From Aliamphritea ceti (lineage in GTDB: Bacteria; Pseudomonadota; Gammaproteobacteria; Pseudomonadales; Balneatricaceae): a stretch of DNA of 64,000 bases. Position numbers and translations under genes: made by a program. The stretch lies in contig NZ_AP025282.1 of NCBI RefSeq assembly GCF_024347215.1, forward strand, positions 5,149,211 to 5,213,210, read 5' to 3'. Of this stretch, positions 51,632-59,350 are shown piece after piece (within the stretch, counting starts at the first letter, position 1; each line of letters starts with the position of its first letter). The notes beneath the pieces were generated by a model. The model worked only from the letters and a program-made list of their open reading frames with translations. It was not told where the DNA came from and made no database searches.

Positions 51632-51808
51632 TCAGAGTTCCCAGAAGAAGCAGGAAATCGCTACCGCCAGCCACAGCAGTAAGGTGGTCCAGTAGGCTAG
51701 TGGCTCTTGTGCCCGGTGAAATTCGCGGTGTAGCCAGACGCTGCCGTTGAACAAATCCCAGACGACCCACAGCAGTAACAGGGTTCCGATAATGGCAGTA
51801 ATAGTCAT
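51632..51808 (-). CDS. 58-residue membrane protein
   Basis: A small gene with two membrane helices: ITAIIGTLLLLWVVWDLF (residues 2-19) and WTTLLLWLAVAISCFFW (about residues 39-55), joined by the charged loop HREFHRAQEP. ATG 51808 has GGAG eight bases upstream, and the downstream gene starts 16 bases after the stop, so it fills the gap between tetR and the 231-aa gene exactly. No family recognised. It is short enough to be missed by usual gene calling. Confidence 0.65.
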   Translation of the reverse strand: MTITAIIGTLLLLWVVWDLFNGSVWLHREFHRAQEPLAYWTTLLLWLAVAISCFFWEL

Positions 51809-51826
51809 GGATAGTTCTCCGAAAAA

Positions 51827-52408
51827 TTAGTCTGTATGCAGGGACTTGAGTAATTGCATTGCGGCCTGTTTGGCAGGCAAACGGTAATCTGAAATAAGTC
51901 CCAGGGGGCTAAGTGAGTCCAGATTGAAGTAGAGAGATAGCAGCCCGAAGGACACCGCGTCGAGCTTCTCCGTGTTGACGTCCGGGTAATCTTTACGCAG
52001 AAGATTATTAATGGCAGTGATGTTGTGCTCCGTCCAGCCTCTGAGTTTTTGTTTGAGAGATTCATCCTGGCTGGCAGAAAACAGTAATGCCTGGAACAGC
52101 AGGCTCAAATCGCTGCTGTTTTCGTAGTCAAACAGCATATCCAGCAGAGCGTTGCTGAGATCAGAGTTCGGCAGATAATTCTCCAGACTGATCCACTGCT
52201 GATTTGACTGTTCGATAGTCCGGTCAGCCAGTTGTTCGATCAGTTCAGAACGATTACCAACATAATGACGTACCAGGCTACGCTGCAGGCCTGCTTCCTC
52301 TGCAATACGTTCCAGTGTGCTGCCTTCCAGACCAAAACGGAGTACACAGCGCTGAAAAGCCTGAAAGATTTCTTCAGTACGCTCGGCTTTTTTACTTGGA
52401 CGTCCCAT
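51827..52408 (-). CDS. TetR-family transcriptional regulator
   Basis: A 193-residue TetR regulator. The helix-turn-helix covers residues 10-55 (EEIFQAFQRCVLRFGLEGST, LERIAEEAGLQRSLVRHYVG); the C-terminal helical domain binds an unknown ligand. It is the first gene of the minus-strand run 52.4-45.4 kb. Two dyads overlap its promoter, which predicts autoregulation and control of the whole run. Confidence 0.9.
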   Translation of the reverse strand: MGRPSKKAERTEEIFQAFQRCVLRFGLEGSTLERIAEEAGLQRSLVRHYVGNRSELIEQLADRTIEQSNQQWISLENYLPNSDLSNALLDMLFDYENSSDLSLLFQALLFSASQDESLKQKLRGWTEHNITAINNLLRKDYPDVNTEKLDAVSFGLLSLYFNLDSLSPLGLISDYRLPAKQAAMQLLKSLHTD

Positions 52409-52467
52409 GGCTTACCTTTTATGCATCACTTAGTGTGTATTTATCGGTTATTAACCCGATAATGTTT

Positions 52468-52521
52468 ATTGTCAGTTATGATAATTTACTTCTCGTGAAT
52501 TAAATTGTCAATTATGACAAT
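52468..52521 (-). promoter_or_regulatory. tetR operon promoter with two operators
   Basis: On the minus strand the -35 TTGACA (52511-52506) and -10 TAAATT (52488-52483) are 17 bases apart. A perfect dyad ATTGTCAATTATGACAAT (52504-52521) covers the -35. A near-perfect second dyad, ATTGTCA-GTTA-TGATAAT (52468-52485), covers the transcription start. The centres are 36 bases apart. This is the layout of a TetR repressor site, so repression is expected. Confidence 0.75.
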
Positions 52522-52810
52522 AAACTAATTTGCCAGAAGCTGACCAATCTGAAATTTTTTGTATTTGCTGTCTGGAGATGACAAAGGTTCGCAGAACCGG
52601 TGCATTTGTATGAGATAACTCTACGGACTAATGAAAATTCACTTAATGACTGATATATCGGGTTTTTGTAACGGGTTGCTGCGAATAACTACACAGCTTA
52701 TCCTCTGACTGTGCAGATGCTATACAGGTGTTATCCACATGGTTTGGAGGCAGTTACGTCAGGATAATTGACACGGATCAGACGAGTGTGACTTAAGTAC
52801 TACATAAGTT

Positions 52811-52971
52811 GCACCCCGGGAGGGATATTTGCTTTACTCCCGATGCTTAGATCGCCTTGAAGGAAAGATGTGCGCCGCAGTTTCAGGCAGTCTGTCAGAC
52901 AGACATTCCCTACCCTGCATATATTCTGCAAGACGAGTTTTTCAGTAGTCTCATTTACAGGGGAAATATCC
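52811..52971 (+). promoter_or_regulatory. Structured leader upstream of nhaD
   Basis: CGGGAG (52817-52822) pairs with CTCCCG (52837-52842), extended by GCA/TGC outside, and GTCTG (52890-52894) pairs with CAGAC (52900-52904). A consensus -35 TTGACA lies upstream at about 52769-52774. AGGGGAA precedes ATG 52972. The long structured leader before a cation antiporter gene could be a riboswitch, but I cannot match it to a known class. The remaining 52522-52800 holds one perfect DnaA box (52731-52739) and no gene. Confidence 0.35.
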
Positions 52972-54372
52972 ATGAAGTGGTTAGCCTTGATACTTGGCTT
53001 ATTCACAGCAACTTCCGGTTGGGCATCATCTGTTGAAGCCAGTGGAACAGTGCAGGATCTGACAGTCAGCTGGCTGGGTTTTACAGCAATCGGTATTTTC
53101 TTTGTGGCGTATGTTCTGGTTATTTTTGAAGAACAGCTGCATCTGCGTAAATCCAAACCAGTGATGCTGGCTGCTGGTCTGATCTGGATCTTAATAGCCA
53201 TTTATTACAGCGCGGCAGGTTCTCCGCAGTTGGTTGAAGCGGCAATCCGTCATAACTTCTTGGAATACGCTGAACTGTTCTTCTTCCTGCTGGTGGCTAT
53301 GACCTACATTAACGCCATGCTGGAACGCGGTGTATTCGATGCCTTGCGGGACTGGCTGGTGGCGAAAGGCTTTGGCTACCGACAGCTGTTCTGGATGACC
53401 GGTGTACTGGCATTTGTAATTTCTCCGATTGCTGACAACCTGACGACTGCCCTGATTATGTGTTCAGTGGTACTGGCCGTTGGTAAAGGCCAGGCAAAAT
53501 TTGTCATGCTTTCCTGTGTGAATATTGTGGTAGCGGCGAATGCTGGTGGTGCTTTCAGTCCGTTTGGTGATATCACTACCCTGATGGTTTGGCAGAAAGG
53601 TGTGATTGAGTTCAGCGGTTTCTTCGCACTGTTCCTGCCTTCCGTTGTGAACTTTGTGGTGCCGGCATTCATCATGCAATTCTCATTGCCTGAAGGTAAG
53701 CCACAGAGCCATAGCGATGAAATGACCGCAATTAAATTTGGTGGGCTGATCATTGTTGGTTTGTTTTTGTTAACCATAGTGACAGCTGTGAGCTTCCACA
53801 GCCTGCTGCATATTCCGCCGGTCTTCGGCATGATGATGGGGCTGGCGTATTTACAGTTCTTCGGTTTCTATTTGCGTCGTAAGTCAGTCAGCTGGCGCAA
53901 TGGTATTGATGCACCTCCTGGTGCCAGTGTTGATCCGTATAACTTCGATGTGTTTTCACGGATAGCCCGTGCGGAGTGGGATACATTGTTCTTCTTCTAC
54001 GGCATCATTCTGGCGGTTGGTGGCCTTGGCTTCATCGGCTATCTGAATCTGGCGTCCGGATTTTTCTACGGTGATCTGGGCCCAACCACTGCGAACGTGC
54101 TGGTGGGTATTCTCTCTGCGATCGTCGATAACATTCCGGTTATGTTTGCGGTGCTAACAATGAACCCGGTAATGTCTGATATGCAGTGGTTGCTGGTGAC
54201 CCTGACCGCTGGTGTGGGCGGTAGTTTGTTATCGGTTGGTTCTGCCGCTGGTGTGGCACTCATGGGACAGGCACGCGGGCAGTATACGTTCTTCGGCCAC
54301 CTGAAGTGGACGCCGGTAATTGCACTTGGTTATGTCGCCAGTATTGGCGTGCATTTTCTGGTTAATGGTTGA
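52972..54372 (+). CDS. nhaD: Na+/H+ antiporter, NhaD type
   Basis: A 466-residue membrane protein of the ion-transporter superfamily with a signal-like first segment (MKWLALILGLFTATSGWA) and about 11 further hydrophobic segments. Conserved NhaD stretches: ISPIADNLTTALIMCSVVLA, NAGGAFSPFGDITTLMVWQKG, and SAIVDNIPVMFAVLTMNP. It exports Na+ or Li+ in exchange for protons, usual in marine gammaproteobacteria. ATG 52972 with AGGGGAA is chosen over the longer frame from 52870, which lies in the leader. Confidence 0.9.
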   Translation: MKWLALILGLFTATSGWASSVEASGTVQDLTVSWLGFTAIGIFFVAYVLVIFEEQLHLRKSKPVMLAAGLIWILIAIYYSAAGSPQLVEAAIRHNFLEYAELFFFLLVAMTYINAMLERGVFDALRDWLVAKGFGYRQLFWMTGVLAFVISPIADNLTTALIMCSVVLAVGKGQAKFVMLSCVNIVVAANAGGAFSPFGDITTLMVWQKGVIEFSGFFALFLPSVVNFVVPAFIMQFSLPEGKPQSHSDEMTAIKFGGLIIVGLFLLTIVTAVSFHSLLHIPPVFGMMMGLAYLQFFGFYLRRKSVSWRNGIDAPPGASVDPYNFDVFSRIARAEWDTLFFFYGIILAVGGLGFIGYLNLASGFFYGDLGPTTANVLVGILSAIVDNIPVMFAVLTMNPVMSDMQWLLVTLTAGVGGSLLSVGSAAGVALMGQARGQYTFFGHLKWTPVIALGYVASIGVHFLVNG

Positions 54373-54497
54373 GCAAGTAGTCAGGTCATCACCTGTTCTA
54401 ATGTTAAGTATGTGTCACAAAATGCGTAGTAGAGAGTATTTTCTTAGCGCTGCTTTAGCTATTTTTAATATCTGAATTTAGTTATTGGAGCCTGACC

Positions 54498-55103
54498 GTG
54501 CCAAGCAAACGTTTGCGTGAACAGAATGGAAACTCGTGTGCAGCGCATTGCACAACAGTCGCGATTAATGAAATTAAGCAGACTGCTTTAACAGAAACCT
54601 TTGCGGAGGATGATCTCTGGCCGAGTATTCAGTTTTCAGATACCTGCGCGATAACTAAGCCCTTAGCGGCGGATAAAAATAGTGATCCGCGGTTGATTGT
54701 TGGCCAGATCAAACAGCGCTGGCCGGGTGTTAGTGTGAAACTGCTATGTGATGAGGGCCAGAAAAGCAAAGCCATATCTATGGTTAACAGTGTCATGCGC
54801 AGCGGTATGAATGATATTTTTAATCTACTGGTGCAAGAGGCTGTCAAAGGCACTATTACGCTGGATGAAGCCGTTTTCTATAATTGCAGTTATACGATGC
54901 ACAGTGGCTCGAAGCCCAGTGATGAAAACTTCAGCGGTATGCACAATATTCTGGTTGCGCATGAAGCCGGTAAGAATTTTTATTACAACTCCAATGAAGC
55001 GAATCCACAGTGGCAGACAACAGCCAACTGGAAACAGCTGGAAGCCCAGAATGGCGGCAATAACAGCTATGTGTTCAGTGGTGTTGCTGTCGCTATTTTC
55101 TAA
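54498..55103 (+). CDS. Possible papain-like cysteine peptidase-fold protein
   Basis: A 201-residue protein not assigned to a family. The pattern NGNSCAAHCTTVAINEI near the N-terminus (Cys at about residue 14, followed by a helix) and GMHNILVAHEAGKNFYYNSNE near residue 148 (His on a strand, then Asn/Asp on the next) have the spacing of papain-like or C39-like cysteine enzymes. No signal peptide is seen. The start is GTG 54498 with TTGGAG upstream. It stands alone and ends convergent with trxC. It might be a toxin, effector or peptide-processing enzyme; none of these is shown. Confidence 0.45.
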   Translation: MPSKRLREQNGNSCAAHCTTVAINEIKQTALTETFAEDDLWPSIQFSDTCAITKPLAADKNSDPRLIVGQIKQRWPGVSVKLLCDEGQKSKAISMVNSVMRSGMNDIFNLLVQEAVKGTITLDEAVFYNCSYTMHSGSKPSDENFSGMHNILVAHEAGKNFYYNSNEANPQWQTTANWKQLEAQNGGNNSYVFSGVAVAIF

Positions 55104-55113
55104 GCCTCTGAAT

Positions 55114-55143
55114 CTCAGACAGGCGTTCTGACACCTGTCTGAG
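55114..55143. terminator. Stem-loop between convergent genes
   Basis: CTCAGACAGG (55114-55123) and CCTGTCTGAG (55134-55143) are a perfect 10-bp inverted repeat between the stops of the peptidase-like gene and trxC. T tails are short, so bidirectional termination is probable but not certain. Confidence 0.6.
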
Positions 55144-55167
55144 TACACCTTTGTACATGGCTTTGTT

Positions 55168-55599
55168 TTATACCTCAATCCCCTGCTGACGCAGCCATTG
55201 CTGTAACTGCCCCAATGGCATTGCACCACTCATGCGTGCTGCTTCTTTTCCATTCTTAAACAGGATAAGTGTTGGAATGGAACGAATTTGCAGCTGGGCG
55301 GCGATATTCTGTTCGGTTTCCGTATCCAGTTTTACCAGACGCAATTGTGGTTCGAAGTTTTGTGCTGCCTGATCAAAAATAGGCGCAAACTGCTGACAAG
55401 GCCCGCACCAGCTGGCCCAGCAATCGACCAGTACAGGTAACTCATTTTTGATTATTTGTTGATTGTAATTCGCAGCAGTCAGATCGACAGGTTTACCGTT
55501 AAAAATAGCTTGCTTACATTTGCCGCAGTTTGGCTTGTCTTGCAGACGCTCTTCAGGAATACGGTTGATGACGTTGCAATGTGGGCAGCTGATATTCAT
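55168..55599 (-). CDS. trxC: Thioredoxin 2
   Basis: A 143-residue thioredoxin with an N-terminal zinc-binding segment (CPHCN at residues 5-9 and CGKCKQ at about 25-30) and the active site WASWCGPCQQFAP (about residue 63). This arrangement is specific to TrxC. It reduces protein disulfides, often in oxidative stress. Cytoplasmic, single gene. Confidence 0.93.
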   Translation of the reverse strand: MNISCPHCNVINRIPEERLQDKPNCGKCKQAIFNGKPVDLTAANYNQQIIKNELPVLVDCWASWCGPCQQFAPIFDQAAQNFEPQLRLVKLDTETEQNIAAQLQIRSIPTLILFKNGKEAARMSGAMPLGQLQQWLRQQGIEV

Positions 55600-55644
55600 G
55601 GCTTCAGGCTCTATAGAAATGTTGTCGGATTTGAGTTATTACCA

Positions 55645-55881
55645 CTATTCACAGGTTGCTGTGCATAACTTGTGATCAAGGTGTCGTTAAACTCTTAATT
55701 GTTTCTGGATTAGTTAGCTAATCACTTATTTTTACTGATTTTTTAATCAACGCGCTTAGATAGACATTCGACTAACTATTTACTTGTTAAGTTGCATAAA
55801 TAATAAGTTGTTAATAACTTTTGATCTAAGCATTTCTGTTCTTATATCTTACTCACATAATCCACAAAAGGCTGTGAATAA
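55645..55881. other. Paired DnaA-box cluster in AT-rich intergenic DNA
   Basis: Two box pairs of the same design flank about 190 AT-rich bases. Left: CTATTCACA (55645-55653), six bases, TGTGCATAA (55660-55668). Right: TAATCCACA (55858-55866), six bases, TGTGAATAA (55873-55881). Two boxes are perfect and two have one mismatch to TTATNCACA. After each right-hand box comes CTTGT. No gene is seen in 55600-55951. Confidence 0.5.
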
Positions 55882-55951
55882 CTTGTTATAAAGATGTAAC
55901 TAATCGTTGGATTTCTTTTGTATTAAGTTATTAACTAATTGATATATATAT

Positions 55952-57211
55952 CTATTTTTTCAATAGATCACGATTAAGCTGATAACTCTGATCCAGTTGC
56001 TGACGTACTTTACGTTGTGTATCTGAGGTGATATTCAGCTGACTGGCGAATATTTCCCAGTTTTGCAAAGCGTCCAGGACTTCTTCGATTATCTGGCGGG
56101 CCTGATTCCAGTTACTGAAATTTGCCAGTGAGGCCAGCTTTTGAATGTTACGTCGGTCAGCGGCAACAGTGGTCTCGCCAAATGGCATATTATGTTGCCG
56201 GTCTTGAGCCGGATAGAAGCCGGTGCTGTACATAGGTGCCGGTAGCCACTGACCGCTATCATCCTGAATAAAGCTCCAGTGCTTGCTGTGATCGTCCTGG
56301 TTACAGCTGAGTAAATTAAAAATAGCCCTGACAAACATATCCCGGCCTGTAGCGGGTCGCTTACATAGCAACTGACTGGCTCTGATTAGCTGTTCATACC
56401 CTATACCCGGTTGCCACCAGTGGTTGTTTAAAAGGCTGGAGAGGCGCTGAATGTGTTGTCGGTGATTCAGATGATCCGGTCGCAGATAAGCGAGCCAGGG
56501 TGCTGCTTTGGATTGAGCCGGCGGCGTGATCAGTTGCCATTGCGGGATCTGAATACCTATAAGTGATGCCATTTGCAGATACGCGGCGTCGGCCAACCCC
56601 TGCTCCTGTCCCAGAGGATTCCCGGAATGGCCAAAACGGAGTATCCATGGCTGTAAATAGGCTGCATTTTCACTGTGTAGCTGGTCCGGGATTAACGGAT
56701 CGATATATACCTGTGCCTGCCAGGGCATGCCGTGAATATGATCACTGCTGCTGATCAACTTCTTAGTATCGACTGACAAGGTATTATTCGCCGCAAGTGA
56801 TGCATAGTAGTCTGCTGGCAGAAATGCTTCAGAAATTTCCAGATTAGCTTCTGTCTGATAACGCAGTGCGCCAATCAGATCTGATGCAGCGGTGGTGGTC
56901 AGATCATTGCACCCAGGTTGCGTAACGCTGGTCTGATGGCCACCCCGGAAAAAATCCATCAGAGGACGTAGTCCCCAGTACTTGCTCAGGCTGTCGGTAA
57001 ACAGGCCCGGCATACAATCAGCATGTTGCTTACTGAAGCTGTGTACACGGTCATCAAACGGCAGTAAAAAAGGAGATGGATTTAACCCACTGGCTAGAAA
57101 ATTATCAGCGTACTGAAATAATAGACTGTGGCTGTTTTCTCCCAGGGTGCCCATTTGTGTTTGGCTGCCATCTGCAAATTTACGCCATACGGTTACGGTA
57201 TGTTGAGTCAT
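55952..57211 (-). CDS. HipA-family toxin homologue, kinase motifs degenerate
   Basis: A 419-residue HipA-like protein. The N-terminal domain is typical (MGTLGENSHSLLFQYADNFL, GLFTDSLSKYWGLRPLMD, LIGALRY). HipA kinases normally have a G-G-A-x-P-K ATP loop and a metal-binding Asp after APAYD. Here the loop region reads SSDHIHGMPWQAQV, without that Lys, and the second site reads PAPMYSTGF, with Ser for Asp. The catalytic NQDDHSKHW segment keeps its Asp but has His for the usual Asn. So kinase activity is doubtful. It overlaps hipB by four bases (ATGA). Confidence 0.75.
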   Translation of the reverse strand: MTQHTVTVWRKFADGSQTQMGTLGENSHSLLFQYADNFLASGLNPSPFLLPFDDRVHSFSKQHADCMPGLFTDSLSKYWGLRPLMDFFRGGHQTSVTQPGCNDLTTTAASDLIGALRYQTEANLEISEAFLPADYYASLAANNTLSVDTKKLISSSDHIHGMPWQAQVYIDPLIPDQLHSENAAYLQPWILRFGHSGNPLGQEQGLADAAYLQMASLIGIQIPQWQLITPPAQSKAAPWLAYLRPDHLNHRQHIQRLSSLLNNHWWQPGIGYEQLIRASQLLCKRPATGRDMFVRAIFNLLSCNQDDHSKHWSFIQDDSGQWLPAPMYSTGFYPAQDRQHNMPFGETTVAADRRNIQKLASLANFSNWNQARQIIEEVLDALQNWEIFASQLNITSDTQRKVRQQLDQSYQLNRDLLKK

Positions 57212-57492
57212 TTCAGTAACGCCGCTGCAAGGTTTCCTGACGGGCCTGTCTTAGACGCGGTTTCCATCAGCATTGCTAAATTCTGCAAATCATCGACGCA
57301 TTGCCATAGCAATAAAAACTGCCGTAAGGATATCTGTCCTGAGGTCTCAAAATGTTTGATGGTTGGTGCCGGTACAGTACTGCGCTCGGCAAGTGCCGCC
57401 CGGGATAGCTTTTGCTGTTTACGTTGTTGCTGCAAATGCGTTGCCAGTTGTTGTTGAATATCGCTGGCGGTAAGGAGGTTTAAATCAAACAT
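57208..57492 (-). CDS. HipB-type antitoxin, Xre-family regulator
   Basis: A 94-residue helix-turn-helix protein (QQQRKQQKLSRAALAERSTV, APTIKHFETSGQISLRQFLL). The C-terminus is extended, as in HipB proteins paired with this HipA subfamily. ATG 57492 is preferred because the longer frame would cover the operators. It overlaps the HipA gene by four bases, so translation is coupled. Two matching dyads upstream are probable operators. Confidence 0.85.
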   Translation of the reverse strand: MFDLNLLTASDIQQQLATHLQQQRKQQKLSRAALAERSTVPAPTIKHFETSGQISLRQFLLLWQCVDDLQNLAMLMETASKTGPSGNLAAALLK

Positions 57493-57507
57493 TGCATATA
57501 CTATAAA

Positions 57508-57564
57508 GGATATTATTTTATCCATTATAGTTATTTTTTTATAGAATTGGATATTATTTTATCT
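57508..57564 (-). promoter_or_regulatory. Two HipB operators upstream of hipBA
   Basis: GGATATTATTTTATCC (57508-57523) is a perfect dyad; GGATATTATTTTATCT (57549-57564) repeats it with one change. Starts are 41 bases apart, about four helical turns. The GGATA/TATCC half-sites recall the E. coli HipB operator TATCC-N8-GGATA in inverted arrangement. TATAAT-like sequences lie between them. Confidence 0.75.
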
Positions 57565-57629
57565 ATTTATGAAATATTGTATCGGAAAAAACTGTGGCTC
57601 AGTGCCGCATTCTTTGTGTTCAGTAGATA

Positions 57630-59342
57630 TCAGAAAGAAAAGTGATGATCCAGGAGACGCATAAATTGGCGTTTATGCAGGTGCTGATTGCGTAAATCTG
57701 TCAGTAATCGCTGTAGTAACTCAGAAGCTGCAGGCTGGTATTGTGGCTGTTCGGCTGCATATTCAGACAGCTGTTGCAGTAACTCGCAGGCATACAGGTA
57801 AGCAGGTTCAGAAGCTTCCTGGAGAATCTCCGTCAGAATACGTTGGTAATATGACAAGCTTTGTTGCGGTGAACTGCTGAGCAGTTGCAATGCCAGCGCT
57901 TCTAAATGTGCGGGGCTTAGTTTTAGCTGATCAGCAATGATACGCGCCTTATGAAGCTGGCTACTGGCGAGATAAAACTCAAATAACTGCTCATGACTTT
58001 GTGCCAGCGCCTGATGTCCCTCTTTGCTGCTGCGCTGTGTGCAGCTGAGCAGATATTGTTCTGCCTTATTGATAATCTGGTTTAAAGCTATGCCCTGCTT
58101 GGTGGCTGCTTGTTGATAGTCGATAAATGCCGCCTGGGTTTTCTGGGTTGTGAACAATTCCCAGTGTAATTCTGCTGATGCCTGCGTATTACCCTGTAAA
58201 TCAATAAACTCAGCAAAAAGTTGCTGCTTAAGACGTTGCTGTTGCTGGTCGAGTGATTGCTTATCGAGCGCTTTAAATAAGCACTGCAGCTGTTCAGAGT
58301 AACTGTGCTGCTCGGCTTCGTCATTGCTGCCAGCGAGCTGTTGCAGATTATGCTGAATTAACTGTAAAACCGCGTCAGTGTCCGTTGAATTTGGAACCTG
58401 GCTAATCAATTCTATTTGCAGGTCTGAATCAGAATATTCAGCCGCATAGCTTTGTAGAAAGTCCGTCAGTTGCCGGTCAGAGGTTTGCGTGCGCCATTGT
58501 TGTTGGGCTTTACTGACCAGAAGATCCAGGCAGGAACCGCTGGAAAGCATACTTAGAGGATCAGGAAATACTTCTCTGGGCTTTTGCAGCTGTTCGAGCA
58601 GAAATTCTGCCAAACGTTCATCAGACCAGGTTTGTCTCAGTAATTGCTGGCTGTATTGCTGACAGCTTAATTCGGCGCATTGATTCTGGTAACCAAGTGT
58701 ATCGAAACGCATCAGTACCTGATTAAGCCGCTCCAGAGTGTATTCACAGAGCTTGAATGCTGCTTCTGCGGGTAAAGCGCTCAGGCAGCTGCCAAGATCA
58801 GCCAGTTCTTCACAGGCGTGTTGGAAGTAACTACGGACTTTCTGCCGCTGACTGATTTTTCGGTAAGGCAAAGCCTGAGTGATTTGTTTGCGAAGGGCCG
58901 CGGTGTCGAGTGTGCCGGCGGCTATCTGTGCCTGACGCAGAAAGCGCCGCTGTAAAAGAGTATCTGCCTGAATGACAGACTCTAACTGGCCAAGCAAATG
59001 TTGCTTGGACAGGCCGGTTAAGTAACTATGAATACTGACAACTTCTGGTGTGCTGGTCAGGCTGTGTTCCGTGCTTTGCTGTACGCTGAGTGCCACCGCT
59101 ACACAGTGGTGGCAGAAATCAAAGCCTTCCGATACCGGACAATTGCAGGCACTGTCTATGCCTTTTGCGGTGATACTCAGGCTGACATGGTAAACCTGTT
59201 CGTCGAGTACTGCGGCAGTAACTTTATGTTTAATTTGTTGCCAGTCGAGTACGGCTTCAGTACGGAACAGTTCGTAGCCTTTTGCATAACTGGCTTCGCC
59301 AGCGAGATTCGTCAGTTGTTCAGCGCTGAATTCAGGTGTCAT
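57630..59342 (-). CDS. SWIM zinc-finger protein
   Basis: A 570-residue protein with an N-terminal SWIM motif (CNCPVSEGFDFCHHCVAV, about residues 66-84; CxC then CxxH). The rest is long, helical and very rich in Gln and Leu, without further motifs; it could form an alpha-solenoid. SWIM domains bind zinc and often DNA or proteins; some partner with SNF2 helicases, none of which is nearby. It follows the 235-aa gene by eight bases and probably shares a transcript with mnmE. Confidence 0.75.
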   Translation of the reverse strand: MTPEFSAEQLTNLAGEASYAKGYELFRTEAVLDWQQIKHKVTAAVLDEQVYHVSLSITAKGIDSACNCPVSEGFDFCHHCVAVALSVQQSTEHSLTSTPEVVSIHSYLTGLSKQHLLGQLESVIQADTLLQRRFLRQAQIAAGTLDTAALRKQITQALPYRKISQRQKVRSYFQHACEELADLGSCLSALPAEAAFKLCEYTLERLNQVLMRFDTLGYQNQCAELSCQQYSQQLLRQTWSDERLAEFLLEQLQKPREVFPDPLSMLSSGSCLDLLVSKAQQQWRTQTSDRQLTDFLQSYAAEYSDSDLQIELISQVPNSTDTDAVLQLIQHNLQQLAGSNDEAEQHSYSEQLQCLFKALDKQSLDQQQQRLKQQLFAEFIDLQGNTQASAELHWELFTTQKTQAAFIDYQQAATKQGIALNQIINKAEQYLLSCTQRSSKEGHQALAQSHEQLFEFYLASSQLHKARIIADQLKLSPAHLEALALQLLSSSPQQSLSYYQRILTEILQEASEPAYLYACELLQQLSEYAAEQPQYQPAASELLQRLLTDLRNQHLHKRQFMRLLDHHFSF

Positions 59343-59350
59343 GATGTTTC

